A stretch of DNA of 64,000 bases from Solea solea (GCF_958295425.1 NC_081136.1:27952077-28016076); one strand, 5' to 3'. Positions 22,613 through 34,775 are shown, numbered from the stretch's first letter. Notes: generated from the sequence alone by a model not told the origin. Made by a program: numbers and translations.

Positions 22613-23528
22613 TAATCTATTTGGTTTACCCACGTTAAATGTACTTAAAGAGACACGAGCACGTAATGATTTACTGTTTAGGTAGCGTTTTAATTTGAAT
22701 TCAAGGTTCTCTCCCGTATCTTAAGGGCTTGCCAACCTTTCACAGTCTTATGAAACCACACTGGGATAAAGGAGGAATGTGTTTTTTTTGGAGGATTTCA
22801 TGGGGCAGATGCAGCTTGCTGTCAGTGCAGGATGTGGTCAGGCCCGCTGGGTCCTCTCCTCTGCTCAGGATAGTCAAAACCTTACCAACAGGGAGGAGGA
22901 CAGTGAGATGAAAGACTGGCTTATAATGAAAAGACCTTCCCCAGCTATGTGACTGATCTTTTGTAGGTCCCTGTGTGACTCCTCACAAACAGTGCAAGAC
23001 AGCATTTCATCCATTATGTCACACATCTGCCAATATAATGCAATGTCTTGCTATTAAGTTACTTTCACTGAGTCCCTGAAAAGGTAATGTTCATTTTTTT
23101 TCCTTCTAGTTTATAGCAAACCCATCTGTATTTGCCGTCACAGAATTATCTGTATAGCATGCTTAGCACAGCTTATGTTATAAAAACAATGCATTCTGTG
23201 CATGTAATCCCAATGTTTTCTAAAGGCTACTAAAAGCTGGCGCAGAAAATGACAATGAAATGGTCTATCCTCATTCAAATTCATCATTGTTTTTATGGTC
23301 AAAGACAAAGTAAATGCCTTAATTAGGTGACATATTTTCCGGATACACTCAACATTTAATGTAGAGATGCTCGTTTTTATGTGAGGATCATATCGAGGGA
23401 ATCCATAAAATGAATGAGACACATTGTGAAAATCTCTCTGTGCCTCTAGCTCATATAGGTATATAGACATTTTAACAAACAAATAAAGGTTTTATTTAGA
23501 CCTGCGGATGGTGCTAGGTAAAAAGTCT
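22613..23528. other. No recognisable feature
   Basis: No element identified. A 114-codon minus-strand frame at 23138-23482 has no motifs. Confidence 0.4.
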
Positions 23529-24008
23529 TTAACCCTTTAACACCGAGTGTATCGCAGGCGACACGTTTGCGCAAGCACACTTTCCATTACCGCAATTCCA
23601 CGACATTTTGTGCCATCTGAAAAATTCCAGCTGTTTCCGAAAGCGGAGACGTTGCAAGTCAAATCCAACATGTGGTTATTACGGTAATTTCACTCTCACT
23701 GTTTCAGGAAGCCAGAGAATCGGCGTCTTTGTCGCCTGAGAGGAGAGAGTTGGAAAAGCACCTGTATATAGTTTCCAATTTTTTTGCCTGTTTTTGAACA
23801 TTGAGACAAAGACTCAAACAAATGTTATTTTACTGCTGAAAAACTACAGTGTGTTTTGCTTAATTTTAAATTGTTAATAGGCTATTTTAACATGCGGTGA
23901 ATTGTAAAAAACTGTTAGCAATTGAAAGTTATTCTGGAAAAATGGGCAAAAGCACTTACTCACTTTATGGTTAAAATAAGCAAAAGGCTTAGGTGTTAAA
24001 GGGTTTAA
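23529..24008 (+). mobile_element. Family A TTAA element, most complete copy
   Basis: TTAA at 23529-23532 is followed by ccctttaacacc. The right end ggtgttaaaggg is its perfect 12-bp inverted partner, followed by tTTAA ending 24008. CCC-starting inverted ends next to TTAA are the hallmark of piggyBac-type elements. The body (about 470 bp) is non-coding. The 3' half is shared with 11003-11175 and 17545-17689, while the 5' half (tatcgcaggcgacacg, cggcgtctttgtcgcctg) is seen only here. Confidence 0.8.
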
Positions 24009-25117
24009 ACAGATGACTCTTTAGCCCCAAACCATAGCAAGACTTCAAGCAAGACTACAAACTATCATGGAAATCAAATTTCCTATCAGTATGTGGGAGT
24101 ATTCATAAAATAGACAGAAAATCTGAGGCAGGTGTAGACGTTTTTTCAGAGAAAGGTGCCGTATAATATTGACAGAACTCGGATAATGTACATACAGACG
24201 TCCTGTGCAGTACTGTATGTTGTATGTATTGCTTTGGCTTCTCATACATAACTATGCTATTCAAAACTTGTCAGGCGTTCATCAGTGGATATTTGAGAAA
24301 AGTGACATGTTCAGTGATGTGTTAACAAAAGGGAATCGCAGTATTTAGTTACAGTGCGACACATATACCGGTGATGAATGATATTAACATTTCTGAAGGC
24401 AGTACTGATGACCTACATTAATATACACGATCCATCCTAGTCCCTTTAGGACAGACACACATTTCACAGTTTCTACTTTCCCTCACACACATGCTGAACA
24501 CACTCACACACACAAGTACGCACATTTTCATACATATACTCTAGAGGGACATTAACTGCAGATTAGAGGAAGCGCAGGTACAGACAGAAAAGCTGCTTCA
24601 TTACTGGTGGCATTTAGCAGGAGGAACCCCCGCACCTTATCCAAGACAAATGCCAGTGTGCAGCACACGCTATAACCTATTATATTATGACATCTGTGAA
24701 AGGTTAATTCAGTCCATAAGTGGAGGAGATGCCTGACTGCGCTGCAATGTTTCAGCTTACTCCATTTCCATTGGCCCATGTGGTGTGAAGGGCGGAAAGA
24801 AAGAGGCACGTGCAGGGTCACTTGTGCTTATGTCTATTTTTATGCTTCACAGTATTCCCTGTGTGTGTGTGTTGCTGTACAATGAAATTAAGAAGCAAAA
24901 ATAGTTAACGAGAATTTGTGCAGGTTGAAAGGTGTCAGCAAGAAATTTAGGAGAGATTCTATTTTGAAATGGTTTGGTTACACGTCCACTGTGATCTATA
25001 GCAAAGCTTCTTTAAAGTCGGAGTTTTGAGACCCCTAAAAAAATATATAGCAAAACTTGGTCCGTATTACCAATGAAAAAATCATAAAAGATAACTGGAC
25101 CATTGTGATGGTAAAAG
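24009..25117. other. No recognisable feature
   Basis: CA-rich patches near 24485-24515. No identified element or exon. Confidence 0.4.
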
Positions 25118-25151
<34 letters not shown>

Positions 25152-25420
25152 CTTCTCACAGAGAAATTCACAGTTCAGCAGCTCCAAGAATATGTTGCAA
25201 AATAGAAACATAAGAGGCATGCAAAATACGTATATATATAAAAAAAATAGACATAAAAAATATAAAAGAAGGTAAACTACATCAAAAGATACACATCAAT
25301 AACCATAATCCCGTAACAAAAACATGTAAAATATACTTCAGCAAAATGTTAAATTATATCAGGAAAATGAACAAGAACCATGGAAACCATGATTTGAATG
25401 ATAATTGCTCTAGGGAGTGT
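25118..25420 (-). mobile_element. (GATA)n-tailed retroelement 3' end
   Basis: Eight GATA-type units (25118-25151) are followed by acttctcacagagaaattcac and cagcagctccaag. This is the layout of a common fish non-LTR 3' tail (GATA repeats, then a ttatt..gaaattca phrase), seen here from the tail inward. Sequence past about 25260 is A-rich and diverged, so the inner boundary is approximate. Confidence 0.55.
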
Positions 25421-25924
25421 TGACAGGCGAAAATGTAGGATAATTTTAGTCATTTCAATATGTAATGTATAATAATTGCCACTTTAGCTGCGAAGCCGCG
25501 TGTTGCGTTTGCAAATAAACTTATTGCATGCCATTAAAATGCCAATAACAAATTGAGGGATACTATTTCATCACACATTATTTTAACATGTTGCTATGAT
25601 GTTTTATCTGTTTTGTCCTAGTAAAGACAAAATGTGTTTAAGAATTTATATATCCAGTTGATATAATTATACAGAAAAAATCTTATATTTTTTATTTCTT
25701 GATTGCTGTAATTCTTTTAGATTATATGGGGAAAATGCACTTCCCAAAATATCTCAAGGTTATTTGGTTCTGGGTAATTTGTGTGTGTGTGTGTGGGCTG
25801 TGAGCAGGAGGCTGATGTGGGGCTTCAGTGGCCAAATGGTTGGACTTGATTTTGTGCTCGGCCAAAAAATACAACTCACATATTCTAATATTTGGCTTAT
25901 TTGCCTTCTTCCACACAACTCTGC
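25421..25924. other. No recognisable feature
   Basis: AT-rich; GT run at about 25780-25796. Confidence 0.4.
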
Positions 25925-26280
25925 GGGGGCACTGTGTGATCCGGGGTGGTTTCGGTCAAAAAAAATGAGGTCAGCTGACTACATAAATGTACTGAAAAGG
26001 GTTTTTGGACATATTCGAAGAAGACAATGTTAGGATCCATCAGGCTCAAATTGTGACAGAATGGTTCAGGAAGCATGCGAGTCATCATTTTCACACATGG
26101 ATTGTTCTCCACAGACTCCAGACATCGTTGAGAATCTTTGGGACGTGCTGGAGAAAACGTATTACAGTGGTCCAAAAACAATAAAATAAAAGTCAATTCA
26201 TTAATTAACAGTGGATTGGAATAAATTGCGTAATTTGCGCCTGTGGCTCGATGTCACAACATCTCAGCGGCGAACAGAGA
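25925..26280 (+). pseudogene. Tc1/mariner transposase C-terminal remnant
   Basis: Successive frames encode a Y-x-x-VLK segment (25978-25999), then EEDNVRIHQAQIVTEWF (about 26017-26068), then PDIVENLWDVLEK (about 26119-26157). The last is the SPDLNPIENLW motif that carries the final acidic residue of the DDE catalytic triad, here with three residues deleted. Frame changes near 26010 and 26085 and further decay after 26180 make it non-coding. This is a third Tc1 lineage, distinct from the copies at 7343 and 22423/37900. Confidence 0.82.
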
Positions 26281-27165
26281 TTTTTTTTCTTAAAAACAGA
26301 GCTGTGCCTGTTGCTACTCTAAAATGCAATGTCTCGCTATAACTGTGAATCAAAGACACTGTGTCTGCAGGTAAGTAATTGAATTAGGAATTTTCAGTTA
26401 ACTGCCTGAGGGTAAGTGGCCTCACGGGGAAAGTTAAAAGAAAAAAAGCTTTTGTCATGAAACTTCATTCGCGGCCCCTGTTAGCACAGCTTTGATGGAT
26501 TCTGTGTTGTAAAAGAAATACACAAATAAAATAATACAAGCGACGTTAATTTTAACAGGAGCAGTTATTTTGAATGTAAGGAGAGCGGAAAATAATTGGT
26601 ATTATTAGCTCAACATCAGAACTTTTAATGATGACAGCTGTACAAACTTAGCACACATTTATGAATATATAATTTGATAAAACAGAAGGGATAAATCACA
26701 ACAAATATAAGGCCAATACAGAAATCCATTAGTTTCCCCACATTACATTTTGTTCCGGTGTAATTACGCGGTAATCTAAATCACTTTTAGTTCTCCTTGT
26801 TATCTTTTAGATACAGAGTAATTAGAGTGTGCAGGTTGCATTTATTACACGGTTAATTAGTTACCCCCTTGTTACATTAACTTACAAAGTAATAGCAGGT
26901 TACATGGGCAGTAATCTAAAGCCTTTGTTACCTTTAGTTACAAGAAAAATGGTATGCAGGTTGTAATCACTAATGTGAACCAGAAAATTGAATTTCTTGC
27001 ACACAATTAAGGCTGCATTTGTTGGATAAAGAAACTCTAAAAATGTTACCCGCTGCGTTAATACTGCCCCAATTTGATGATAGCAGCACTACATAATGTA
27101 TTAAATCTTAATGACAGACTGCTCAAAATAAACTAGTTACTAGTAGAGTGGTATTGAACCTTGTT
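26281..27165. other. Unannotated; possible repeat at 26750-26970
   Basis: The interval 26750-26970 has many gtaat/attac/gttac words (ggtaatctaaa occurs as gcggtaatctaaa and gcagtaatctaaa). This resembles a fish repeat rich in TGTAATC but has no resolved ends. The rest shows nothing. Confidence 0.3.
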
Positions 27166-27235
27166 GGTGATTTGCATTTAGCTTTTTATTACTATAATAG
27201 TATTTTTGAAAAATTGGGCTTCCTAACCTTCATGT
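27166..27235 (+). mobile_element. Family B MITE, left-end fragment (copy 3)
   Basis: The phrases gatttgcatttagctttt, tattactataatag and tttttgaaaaattg match the left arm and adjoining core of the copy at 52550-52786. The right arm is not found downstream. Confidence 0.65.
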
Positions 27236-27699
27236 CATATTTAGACTCGTCATACTTACTGCATAAGCTATATTTCATGAGGCTTAAGTATATGTTTTCC
27301 AAAAATGGGTTACACTAATTAATTAATGGTTTCTTATTAAAAAAAAAAAAAAAGAAAAAGAAGAAAAAAGTGCAGCCTTTGTAATTCTGAAAACGATGAC
27401 TTTGGCTGTAAAAGATTGGCCAAACAATGCAAGGCTTTGTAGTTACTGCACAGAAAAAAAAAGTCCTCGGCATCCCGGAGTTTCCTGGAGGGGCTGATTA
27501 ATGTTGGATGGAGTAATGTCTGAGTTGTTTGTGTCGCACAAGTCTGCTGCATTATTCCAACAGGCGTCTGATTCAGGTTCTTAATCACGCTTTCTGTGCT
27601 GGAAAGACCCTGCAATACAGATGTAACCGTCCTCTTCTTTGTAGCTTTGGTTGACTCTGAGGTTGACAGTCCCACAAACAGACACATGTAACAAGAGTA
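27236..27699. other. Unannotated, with A-rich tract
   Basis: A15-type tract at 27340-27354 continuing as A/G-rich to 27370. No element recognised. Confidence 0.4.
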
Positions 27700-28210
27700 C
27701 TTTACCCACACGCACACACGTACACATGCGCGCAGCCTCCTGCGTTTCCCTCTAAATGATTTATCTGCTCCGATTTGGGAGAAATGATTCTCTGTAATAA
27801 AACAGACAGGGAAGATGATTTTTTATTCATCTCAGGACAAAACAGGCCACGGCCCTTCTCATTGCCCGTAGACAGCTCGTATAAACATCGCCAACGAGTT
27901 TGGAGTTTTCCCATTAGCCTCCTCACACCATCTCATCATCCCCTCGCTGGATTCGGCGTGCTTGGACAGACGGTCCGTCTAATGAACGCCTGAAAATTCA
28001 TCACGCTGCGCTTAGGAGAAGTTCGCAGAGAATCTTTCTGTCATCATCGTCTTCTTAATCAATTTACAGGTCGTGAGCTGCGGGCTTAGCTCGATGATTA
28101 TTGTCATGGCGAGGCGGGCGTGCTCATCGCTCGCTTGTCTAACCTCGCTAACACCTCCAGAATAGGCGGCCAGATTGAACAATAAAGTCGTCCCTGCAAA
28201 ACCCATCCTG
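27700..28210. promoter_or_regulatory. Candidate conserved non-coding block
   Basis: About 500 bp without repeats, with balanced composition and clustered developmental-type words (cttaatcaatttac, gatgattattgtcatgg, ctaatgaacg, gtaataaaac). Several overlapping short frames exist but none is convincing. The call rests on texture only. Confidence 0.25.
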
Positions 28211-28289
28211 ATTTAGAGTCCCTCGTAAAATTGATACTTACTTTTCTCTTCTCTGGTGCCCACTGAAGTGCGATATCATAAACTGCACC

Positions 28290-28301
28290 CCCCCCCCCCC
28301 T
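28290..28301. repeat. C-homopolymer
   Basis: Run of about 12 C followed by a TTTTC-rich stretch. Confidence 0.85.
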
Positions 28302-28899
28302 TCATTTTTCTTTTCTTTTCTCTTTTAGAGATTTAAGGCTATGGGTCACAGGGGTCACTGAGCAGGGCTCCCTCAGTGTCAACAATAATCAAGCGACTGC
28401 CTCTGAAGTCTGAGATTCTGTTCGGCTGAGGGTGAAAAAAGAAACAACAAAGGCAATTGAAGTCTGACTCACAGCCCGCTGCAGAAAAACACAGCAGTGA
28501 CTGACGCATGAGGTGGCTACTTTTGAGTGATTTAAACAATTTTTCATGAGCCTCAAGTGGATATTCAGGGGCCCCCGTGACCCCCGCTCCCTTTTTCTTC
28601 ATCTGTCTCGTTGTCTCCTCTGCGCTGCTCATACAGGGAGCCGCGCTAAACTAGAAGACAGGCTTCGTGAATCCACTCCTATTATCTTCTGTTAGTAAGC
28701 TGGTTTTATGAGCTGCAACGCTAGAGTGGGTCAAAAGCTGTCATATCTCCTTAGATGATTGACAGAGAGACACACACATATACACACAGGACTGTGGAAC
28801 ACTGTGACAGAACAAAGCTTTTCAGTCGCACACAAAACAAACTCCTATTTTGAAGCCTCAAGATTCTCAAGGGTTTTTGAAATCAGAAGTTCAAATATT
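28302..28899. other. No recognisable feature
   Basis: No element recognised. A minus-strand 97-codon frame (28339-28632) has no motifs. Confidence 0.35.
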
Positions 28900-29335
28900 T
28901 CCCCGGCAACCAGGCACCTATTGGGCGTCAATCACACTGGTGTCCTATCATATGCGCCATGCTTTATCGTTTATTGTCCTCTAAGTGGGATTTTTTTTGG
29001 CATCCTGGTGCACAGAAGCTATCCACCATCTTCAGTGTTCATGAATACAGCCAGCGAGGGGACGAGTTTCCAGGCACAGGGACCTGGTGTATATGCTGCA
29101 GGGTTATATAAAGTGTGGCTTCCTGCCAAAATGGCGTCGTTATGGTTCTGGAGTGTTTGATGCTATGACATCAACTGCCAGAGTTCTAGTTAAGAAGAGC
29201 TGAAACTAGTGCCAGGGGCCATTAAATCCTCAGGAAAATTACGACTGATGTTGTAAATCAAGTATGACGTAAACTTATTTTCCCATTGGAACAAGAGTTC
29301 CTTTTTGCAGTGGCTACCTGCTACGTCTTTTTAAA
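28900..29335 (+). mobile_element. Dispersed repeat, family D copy 2
   Basis: Contains the shared family D block (cactggtgtcctatcatatg, gccatgctttatcgtttatt) at 28939-28990, and further on gaaactagtgccaggggcc and gtaaatcaagtatgacgtaa. These correspond to gaaactagtcactg and taaatcaagttagaggt in copy 1. A plus-strand frame of 133 codons across it is incidental. Confidence 0.55.
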
Positions 29336-30787
29336 TATACAATCACATATAGAGGATTTTATATGAATATAGGTGCTGTAGTAGATGACTCCATGCTCTG
29401 ACATCCACACTCCCTCTGGGCCGTGTTACAGTGTGATGGCGAGGACATGTACATGTGTAATGCAGTGGAAGGGACACGACCTGGCTTCATGTACTTTGAG
29501 ATAAGGAGGGTTTGGAATAGGCAAGGGATCTATTTTTATCTCATGTGAGCACTTAATTGTAAGGATGTGTCCTTACAGGTCAGGGTAAATTATGCATATT
29601 CATATTCAAGCAGTGGATGATGACATGTCATGAATGTAATTTTTACTTTTGTCTGTTAAACAGGCTATACAGTGGAGATGGTTAGACTTTTTTTTTTTAC
29701 CCCCTAGAGGAAACAGGCCAGTACAAAATGTTGCTTTTACAGTTAGACAGGACACAAGTACAGTACACCAGCCTGTGCACACGTACGAACATGTAATCTC
29801 CTATCTTTGAGACACTGTATTCATGGATAATTTCTCACGATCATGTTTCGTGGCGCACAGGAGTGGAGTGTTTTTTCAGTGAATGCATCACAGGACGGTG
29901 ACTAAAGTGACATGATGCAGTGGCTGGCACTGGTGCACATTAATCTGTGTCCTCGGCTTGTATTCAGTACCAAAGCCACTGTCTATAGCCGTTTAGGATT
30001 TGTAAAGATTCCTAATTTCTTTTATTATTCTTTATTTTTCCTTTTATTTCCACTTAATGGTTCCATCACTCCTTGTGCACTTAATTGGCAGTCCTTTACA
30101 GGTGTGTCCTTGCATTTTTCTCTTTTGTAAGGACAAATTAGGGGTGGGGTCAGGGATGTTATTCATGTTAAAGGTCTCTCTCACACACACAAACAGAGTA
30201 AATAGCATATCTGTGTGTTTCGTCTGCTGTACTTTACTTCCCCTTTTCCTACGTTCTGCTCCTCTCCAGTGATTAGCCCCGTGTTGTCTTCAGGATCAGC
30301 ATCAGTTTGTTTGGGGCTGAGTATTTTCAGAGCTGTAGTCAGAAAAAGGCAGATTTTGCCCACTACAAAGCGGCAAAAGCTCTGCTCCTGTATGAAACCT
30401 TGTTGGCTTACTGCGCAGCTTTGTGTTTTGACAGATAGGGAAGAGCTGTGCTTTGCTTTTCTCGGGGAAGGTTGGTAGACAGCAGAGACACCCAGAAGAG
30501 GATTGTTGTGTTGTTTTTTCTTTCATGTTGTGCTTTTATTTTTTAACTATAAAATCAAATGTGCTACATGCTGCTGTAAGAAAAGAAAAAGTGTTCATAT
30601 TAACAGAAACAGGTGATGTAGCATATCTTAGAAAGCAACTAGCTCTACATTCTTTACATACTCATTCACACTTTTCATTGACTTTTAGTTCAAAGTAATA
30701 CATTTGGAGTCTATATAAACAGGTTTATATACTGGAATAATATAAATCTGGACCCCAGAGCCAATTGTACAAATGTCATTGCTAATA
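29336..30787. other. No recognisable feature
   Basis: T10 run near 29689. No element or exon identified. Confidence 0.4.
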
Positions 30788-30875
30788 AGGGCTGGGCCAT
30801 ATGGACAAAAAAAGTTATCATGATTTTAAAAAAACTTTCCAAAAAGCAGTAAAATATGAATGATTGTCCAGCCCT
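30788..30875. mobile_element. 88-bp palindromic-ended element
   Basis: Starts agggctggg and ends ccagccct, a perfect 8-bp inverted pair. The interior (catatggacaaaa, ttatcatgatttt) resembles a fish repeat of the form gggctgggcgatatg. A related end may occur at 46975-47005 (attgcccaggcct). No target duplication resolved. Confidence 0.55.
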
Positions 30876-31034
30876 GTAATCTGAATATGAGATACAACAC
30901 AGAGTAATATCCACAGCTTGTAATGCTTCCAAAAAAAAGAGGCTGGAGGGCAAGACCTGAGGAGTCTTGACATAGCAATTTAAATTAAGCAAAATGGGTC
31001 GGATATATACTTTAATTATATATGAATAATTAAT

Positions 31035-31035
<1 letters not shown>

Positions 31036-31066
<31 letters not shown>
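31036..31066. repeat. (GT)n microsatellite
   Basis: About 15 GT units, uninterrupted. Confidence 0.96.
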
Positions 31067-31067
<1 letters not shown>

Positions 31068-33070
31068 ATGCAACACTTGCAGGGCTCACTGAGATCACTG
31101 CACAGCAAAGATAATGTAAATGAACACTCTGGAAAAATGATTTCCTCTTGACACGAGGAGAGTGCAAAGCAATTACAAACAACATTAAAAATGTAATGAA
31201 CTATATTTGTTTCTGAGCTGTGGGGGAGGAACGTGGGGGTACTTGTGTGAAGGATGGAGCTTAAAGAGATTCAGTAGATGAGAGGACTGATAGAAGCAGG
31301 GACACATATTAGGGGGACCTGTAAAAAAAAGAAAAAAAAAAACTCACACACTCAAGGAGGCGTTGAGAGGAGGAGTAGAAAAAAGAACTTGAGGAGAGAG
31401 CGGAAAACATACGGAAAATGATGTGCGAGTCCGTGCTGCTCTTTGAGGTGAATATTTGGAGTCTGCACGAAATAAATGCAAGGTCTCTCGTAACAGAGCA
31501 ATAATAAAAGGGCCTGCAGACACGGGGGGAAATTGGATTTTTATGGCAGCTCATCAAATATAATTAAAAGTTTGGGATATACAGACTGGCACCGCTAAGA
31601 GTTTAGACAGGAGAGGAGGGTGTGTGAATACCTTTGTCTCGAGCAAGGGACAAGTGTGAAACACCTTGAGGAAAGGCAGCATGTAGGTGTCGACTAATTG
31701 GACTAAGCTGAGACTGAGTTTGTCCTCTGATCCGGTCGCTGCCCATTATTACCGAGTTGCTTTTGTTGTCATCAGTGTGGGTTTATCTGTACGTTTGTCC
31801 TTCTGTTAGCAACTTCCTGTCTACAATCTCCTCACTCTTGGTGTCTCTTATAATGGCAAAATCTTAATCTTAACTTTAATTTCGCGGCCATTTAAAGTCA
31901 ACTTTGAAAGGCCTGTTTAACAAGTTTAGATGTGTAGGGTGAATTATGTCAGGCTTACGATGCCAATAGTTATAAGCAGGTAAAGTTCTTCACACATAAA
32001 ATTTCAGGTGCTGGAATTAAACGAACAAAGGTCTGCTCTTGTTCTCATTAACATCACTTCAAACCTCTATACCTTAAAGGATCATCCTTGACCTTGGACA
32101 GTGACTTGACAGAAATTAACAAAGGTTCATCTGAGACATCTTTCTCTCTTGTAATGGCCCTGAGTGCTTTGGTCTCGAGGAAAACATGTGATGATTTTTG
32201 ACAGAGGACTTTAGTGGCATCACAGAAATCTCTCCGGGGGGGGGGGACACAGCCCTGCTGCTAGATAACTGGTTTGAAAAACACATTGTGACCTTTTCCG
32301 TAATACCTGTGTTGTGAACAATGTGAGACCAAATCCTGGAGATACAGCGTGCCGAGGTTGCAAATAGCCCTGTATGCTGCCATAGTTCACCCGACTCACT
32401 CTGAGAAAGTTTACTCACCTCCTGCTCCCTTCAGACTGTACAGTCCCTGTTATTCTCATCTCTCTATCCTTTATCTCGTCCAAATATAGCTGTTTTCCCT
32501 CCTCTTCTGTCCAGACTGCGGTGAAAATTAGTGTATTTTTGATGACTGTCAGTTTTTGTTTTGTTACAGGAGACCTGCTTATCTTTGGGGGATCATTTTT
32601 GGGGGGATTTGATAGCTGCCTTGCGACATGACTGCACCTTGTGTTGTGTCTCTGTATTTACTCAGTTGCTGAGTGTGTTCCCTGTTGTCAGAACTAAGTT
32701 AGTATTTGATTTGTCCTCTATGTGCAGATTCCCTGCAGTGTGACCTAAGCTTTAGCTGTATAAAAGAAAAGGATTTTAATTATCTTTTCTTCTGAAGAAG
32801 CTGGACTTGAAAGTACCAGTTAATTCTCAGTGTGTTTTTCACCCTCGTTTGTTTTTTAATCAAATTACATAAAAGCCATTTTGTAATTGGTGTTTGCTGT
32901 ATTTATAAAGCTGTAATTGGTAGTTGTGAATTCACGTCTTGCATTGTTAAAAGTTTCATAAAAAAAAGTTAGAACAAAGCACATGTGTATTTGTGTTGTT
33001 AAAGTCAGTAATAACCCACATTTTGTTTTTATTCAATTGTTTTTATTTTGATTTCTCCAATTCTTACTGT
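31067..33070. other. Unannotated, with G11 tract
   Basis: G11 at about 32237-32247. No repeats or bounded open frames recognised in 2 kb. The stretch 31540-31580 is AT-rich with an aattaaaagtt word. Confidence 0.4.
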
Positions 33071-33156
33071 TAAATGTTTGTTTCCTGTAAAGCACATTGA
33101 GTTGCCTTTGTGTATGAAATGCACTATACAAATAAAGCTGCCTTGCCTTTAGCCCA
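33071..33156 (+). mobile_element. L2/V-SINE-type 3' tail
   Basis: The phrases cctgtaaagcacattgagttgcc and gaaatgcactatacaaataa, each in short pieces, followed by agctgccttgcc, are the conserved 3' end shared by fish L2-clade LINEs and the SINEs that borrow it. Only the tail is present. Confidence 0.65.
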
Positions 33157-33476
33157 CCGAGAGAACATTGAATCTCAAAATGAAAAACCAAACACCTACT
33201 GAATAAATAATTAGACAGATCACTGGGCCCAGGTCTAGCATATTTATTTTATATTTAATTTATATTAAGGCCCATTGCCTGTAGAGATAATGGACACCCC
33301 TTCTATAACATGACAAACAAATGATGCGCTATGTGAGCTGTTATTAAATGTCTTCAATGCCTGGAAATAGTGGTGGACCAGTTTAAGGTGCAGAAGAGAT
33401 GAAAACAAGGTTTGGGCTCAATCCCATTTCACCCCTTGCCCTCTATCACTTAGTTCTACCCCACCAGTCAATTTTC

Positions 33477-33606
33477 AAGTCAATTTTATTTAGAGCCCAA
33501 CATTACACAATTTGCCTTGAAGGGCTTTACTGTTGATGCTGTACAGCAAGTGACACCCTCTGTCCTAAGACCCTCACATCTAGTGAGGAAAAACCCCACA
33601 AAAACC
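33477..33606 (-). mobile_element. Fish dispersed repeat tail (LINE-associated)
   Basis: The phrases aagtcaattttatttagagcc, gccttgaagggctttac and ccctctgtcctaagaccctcac match a very common fish repeat. That repeat normally reads tttatttatatagcccaa then gaaaaactccc; the corresponding gaggaaaaacccc is present. The 145-bp tandem array begins 26 bp further on. Confidence 0.65.
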
Positions 33607-33632
33607 CTTGTACAGTGTACAGTGTGTGTAAC

Positions 33633-34164
33633 TACAGCAAAACCTGTCTCCGTTTATTTTCAGGCAAGCACATTCTCATAGACAATGTTTGCAACGTCGA
33701 TATAACAGGTGATAGTGGCAAATGATACGTGGAATCTCCAAAATTGGTTAGCAAATTGTGTAGCTAGCTATGCTAAATACAGCAAAACTTGTCTCCGTTT
33801 TGTTTCAGGCAAGCACATTTTCATAGACAATGTTTGCAACGTCGATATAACAGGTGATAGTGGCAAATGATACGTGGAATCTCCAAAATTGGTTAGCAAA
33901 TTGTGTAGCTAGCTATGCTAAATACAGCAAAACTTGTCTCCGTTTTGTTTCAGGCAAGCACATTCTCATAAACAATGTTAGCAACGGCTATTTAACAGGT
34001 GATAGTGGCAAATGATACGTGGAATCTCCAACATTGGTTAGCAAATTGTGTAGCTAGCTATGCTAACTACAGCAAAACTTGTCTCCGTTTTGTTTCAGGC
34101 AAACACATTCTCATAGACAATGGCGATATAACAGGTGATAGTGGCAAATGATACGATGAATCGC
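33633..34164. repeat. 145-bp tandem array, 3.7 copies
   Basis: Unit starts at 33633, 33778, 33923 and 34068, giving exactly 145 bp spacing each time. The fourth copy ends at about 34164 and lacks about 10 bp (tttgcaacgt) after acaatg. Every full unit holds a 10-bp palindrome tagctagcta (33761, 33906, 34051) and a caggtgatagtggcaaatga block. Copies 1 and 2 are nearly identical, copy 3 has a few substitutions and copy 4 diverges at its end. No frame is open through the unit. It is too short and too long-period for a CRISPR-like array. Confidence 0.95.
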
Positions 34165-34424
34165 CAGCAAAAAGCATTTCACTTTTGCTAAAATGTGATT
34201 ATGTGTCATATACTTGAAGGGATTTATTTTAACCACTACCTTAGCCACTACCCTTAGGGAAGAAATATATTGGACCTTGTGATTAGTAAAGCTACACATC
34301 TTTCTAACCAAAGTTAGCATTTTGAAGGTAACATTAGGTTGTTTGGATTTGGTTAAACTGGGAAATGGTTCAACCTATAATAGTCCAGTATCTTTTGGCT
34401 AGTTTCAGTACGTATTTACATATT
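34165..34424. other. No recognisable feature
   Basis: Short unannotated stretch. Confidence 0.4.
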
Positions 34425-34775
34425 TTTTTGCATTTCCATTAGGAATAGTACCAAAATAACCGTTCCCAACCATTCCATTTGTTGGTACCCTTCCCTGATT
34501 GGGGTACTAGAGTAATGGTATGGTACTGGTTGACCCACAACAGTGAGCTGATTGGGTGACAGAATAGCGCCACTCCCTTGCCATCGGTGTTTCTTCAAAA
34601 GCTTTAGTCTATTTTCATACAAACATGGTCGTGTGGAGATAAACAGCCACAAACTGAGCAGAAAAAAACAAGCTGTTGTCTGTTGTATCACGTTCAATGA
34701 TGTACTGTTCTCACAAGAAATGCAAGCCTGACCGAGGGCTTTACCTTTCCAAACCATACTGTACCGATGGGACCA
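34425..34775. mobile_element. GGTACC-rich non-autonomous DNA element
   Basis: Left end gcatttccattaggaatagt and right-end region ccatactgtaccgatggga are loosely inverted. The interior (aataaccgttcccaacc, ttggtacccttccctga, gtaatggtatggtact) matches a fish element family with multiple GGTACC-like words. Ends are approximate. Confidence 0.5.

Noticed and set aside
28759..29160. 133-codon plus-strand frame
   Set aside because: Runs through the family D repeat; no protein motif.
33633..34164. CRISPR-like array
   Set aside because: The units are contiguous 145-bp tandem copies with no unique spacers, in a vertebrate genome.
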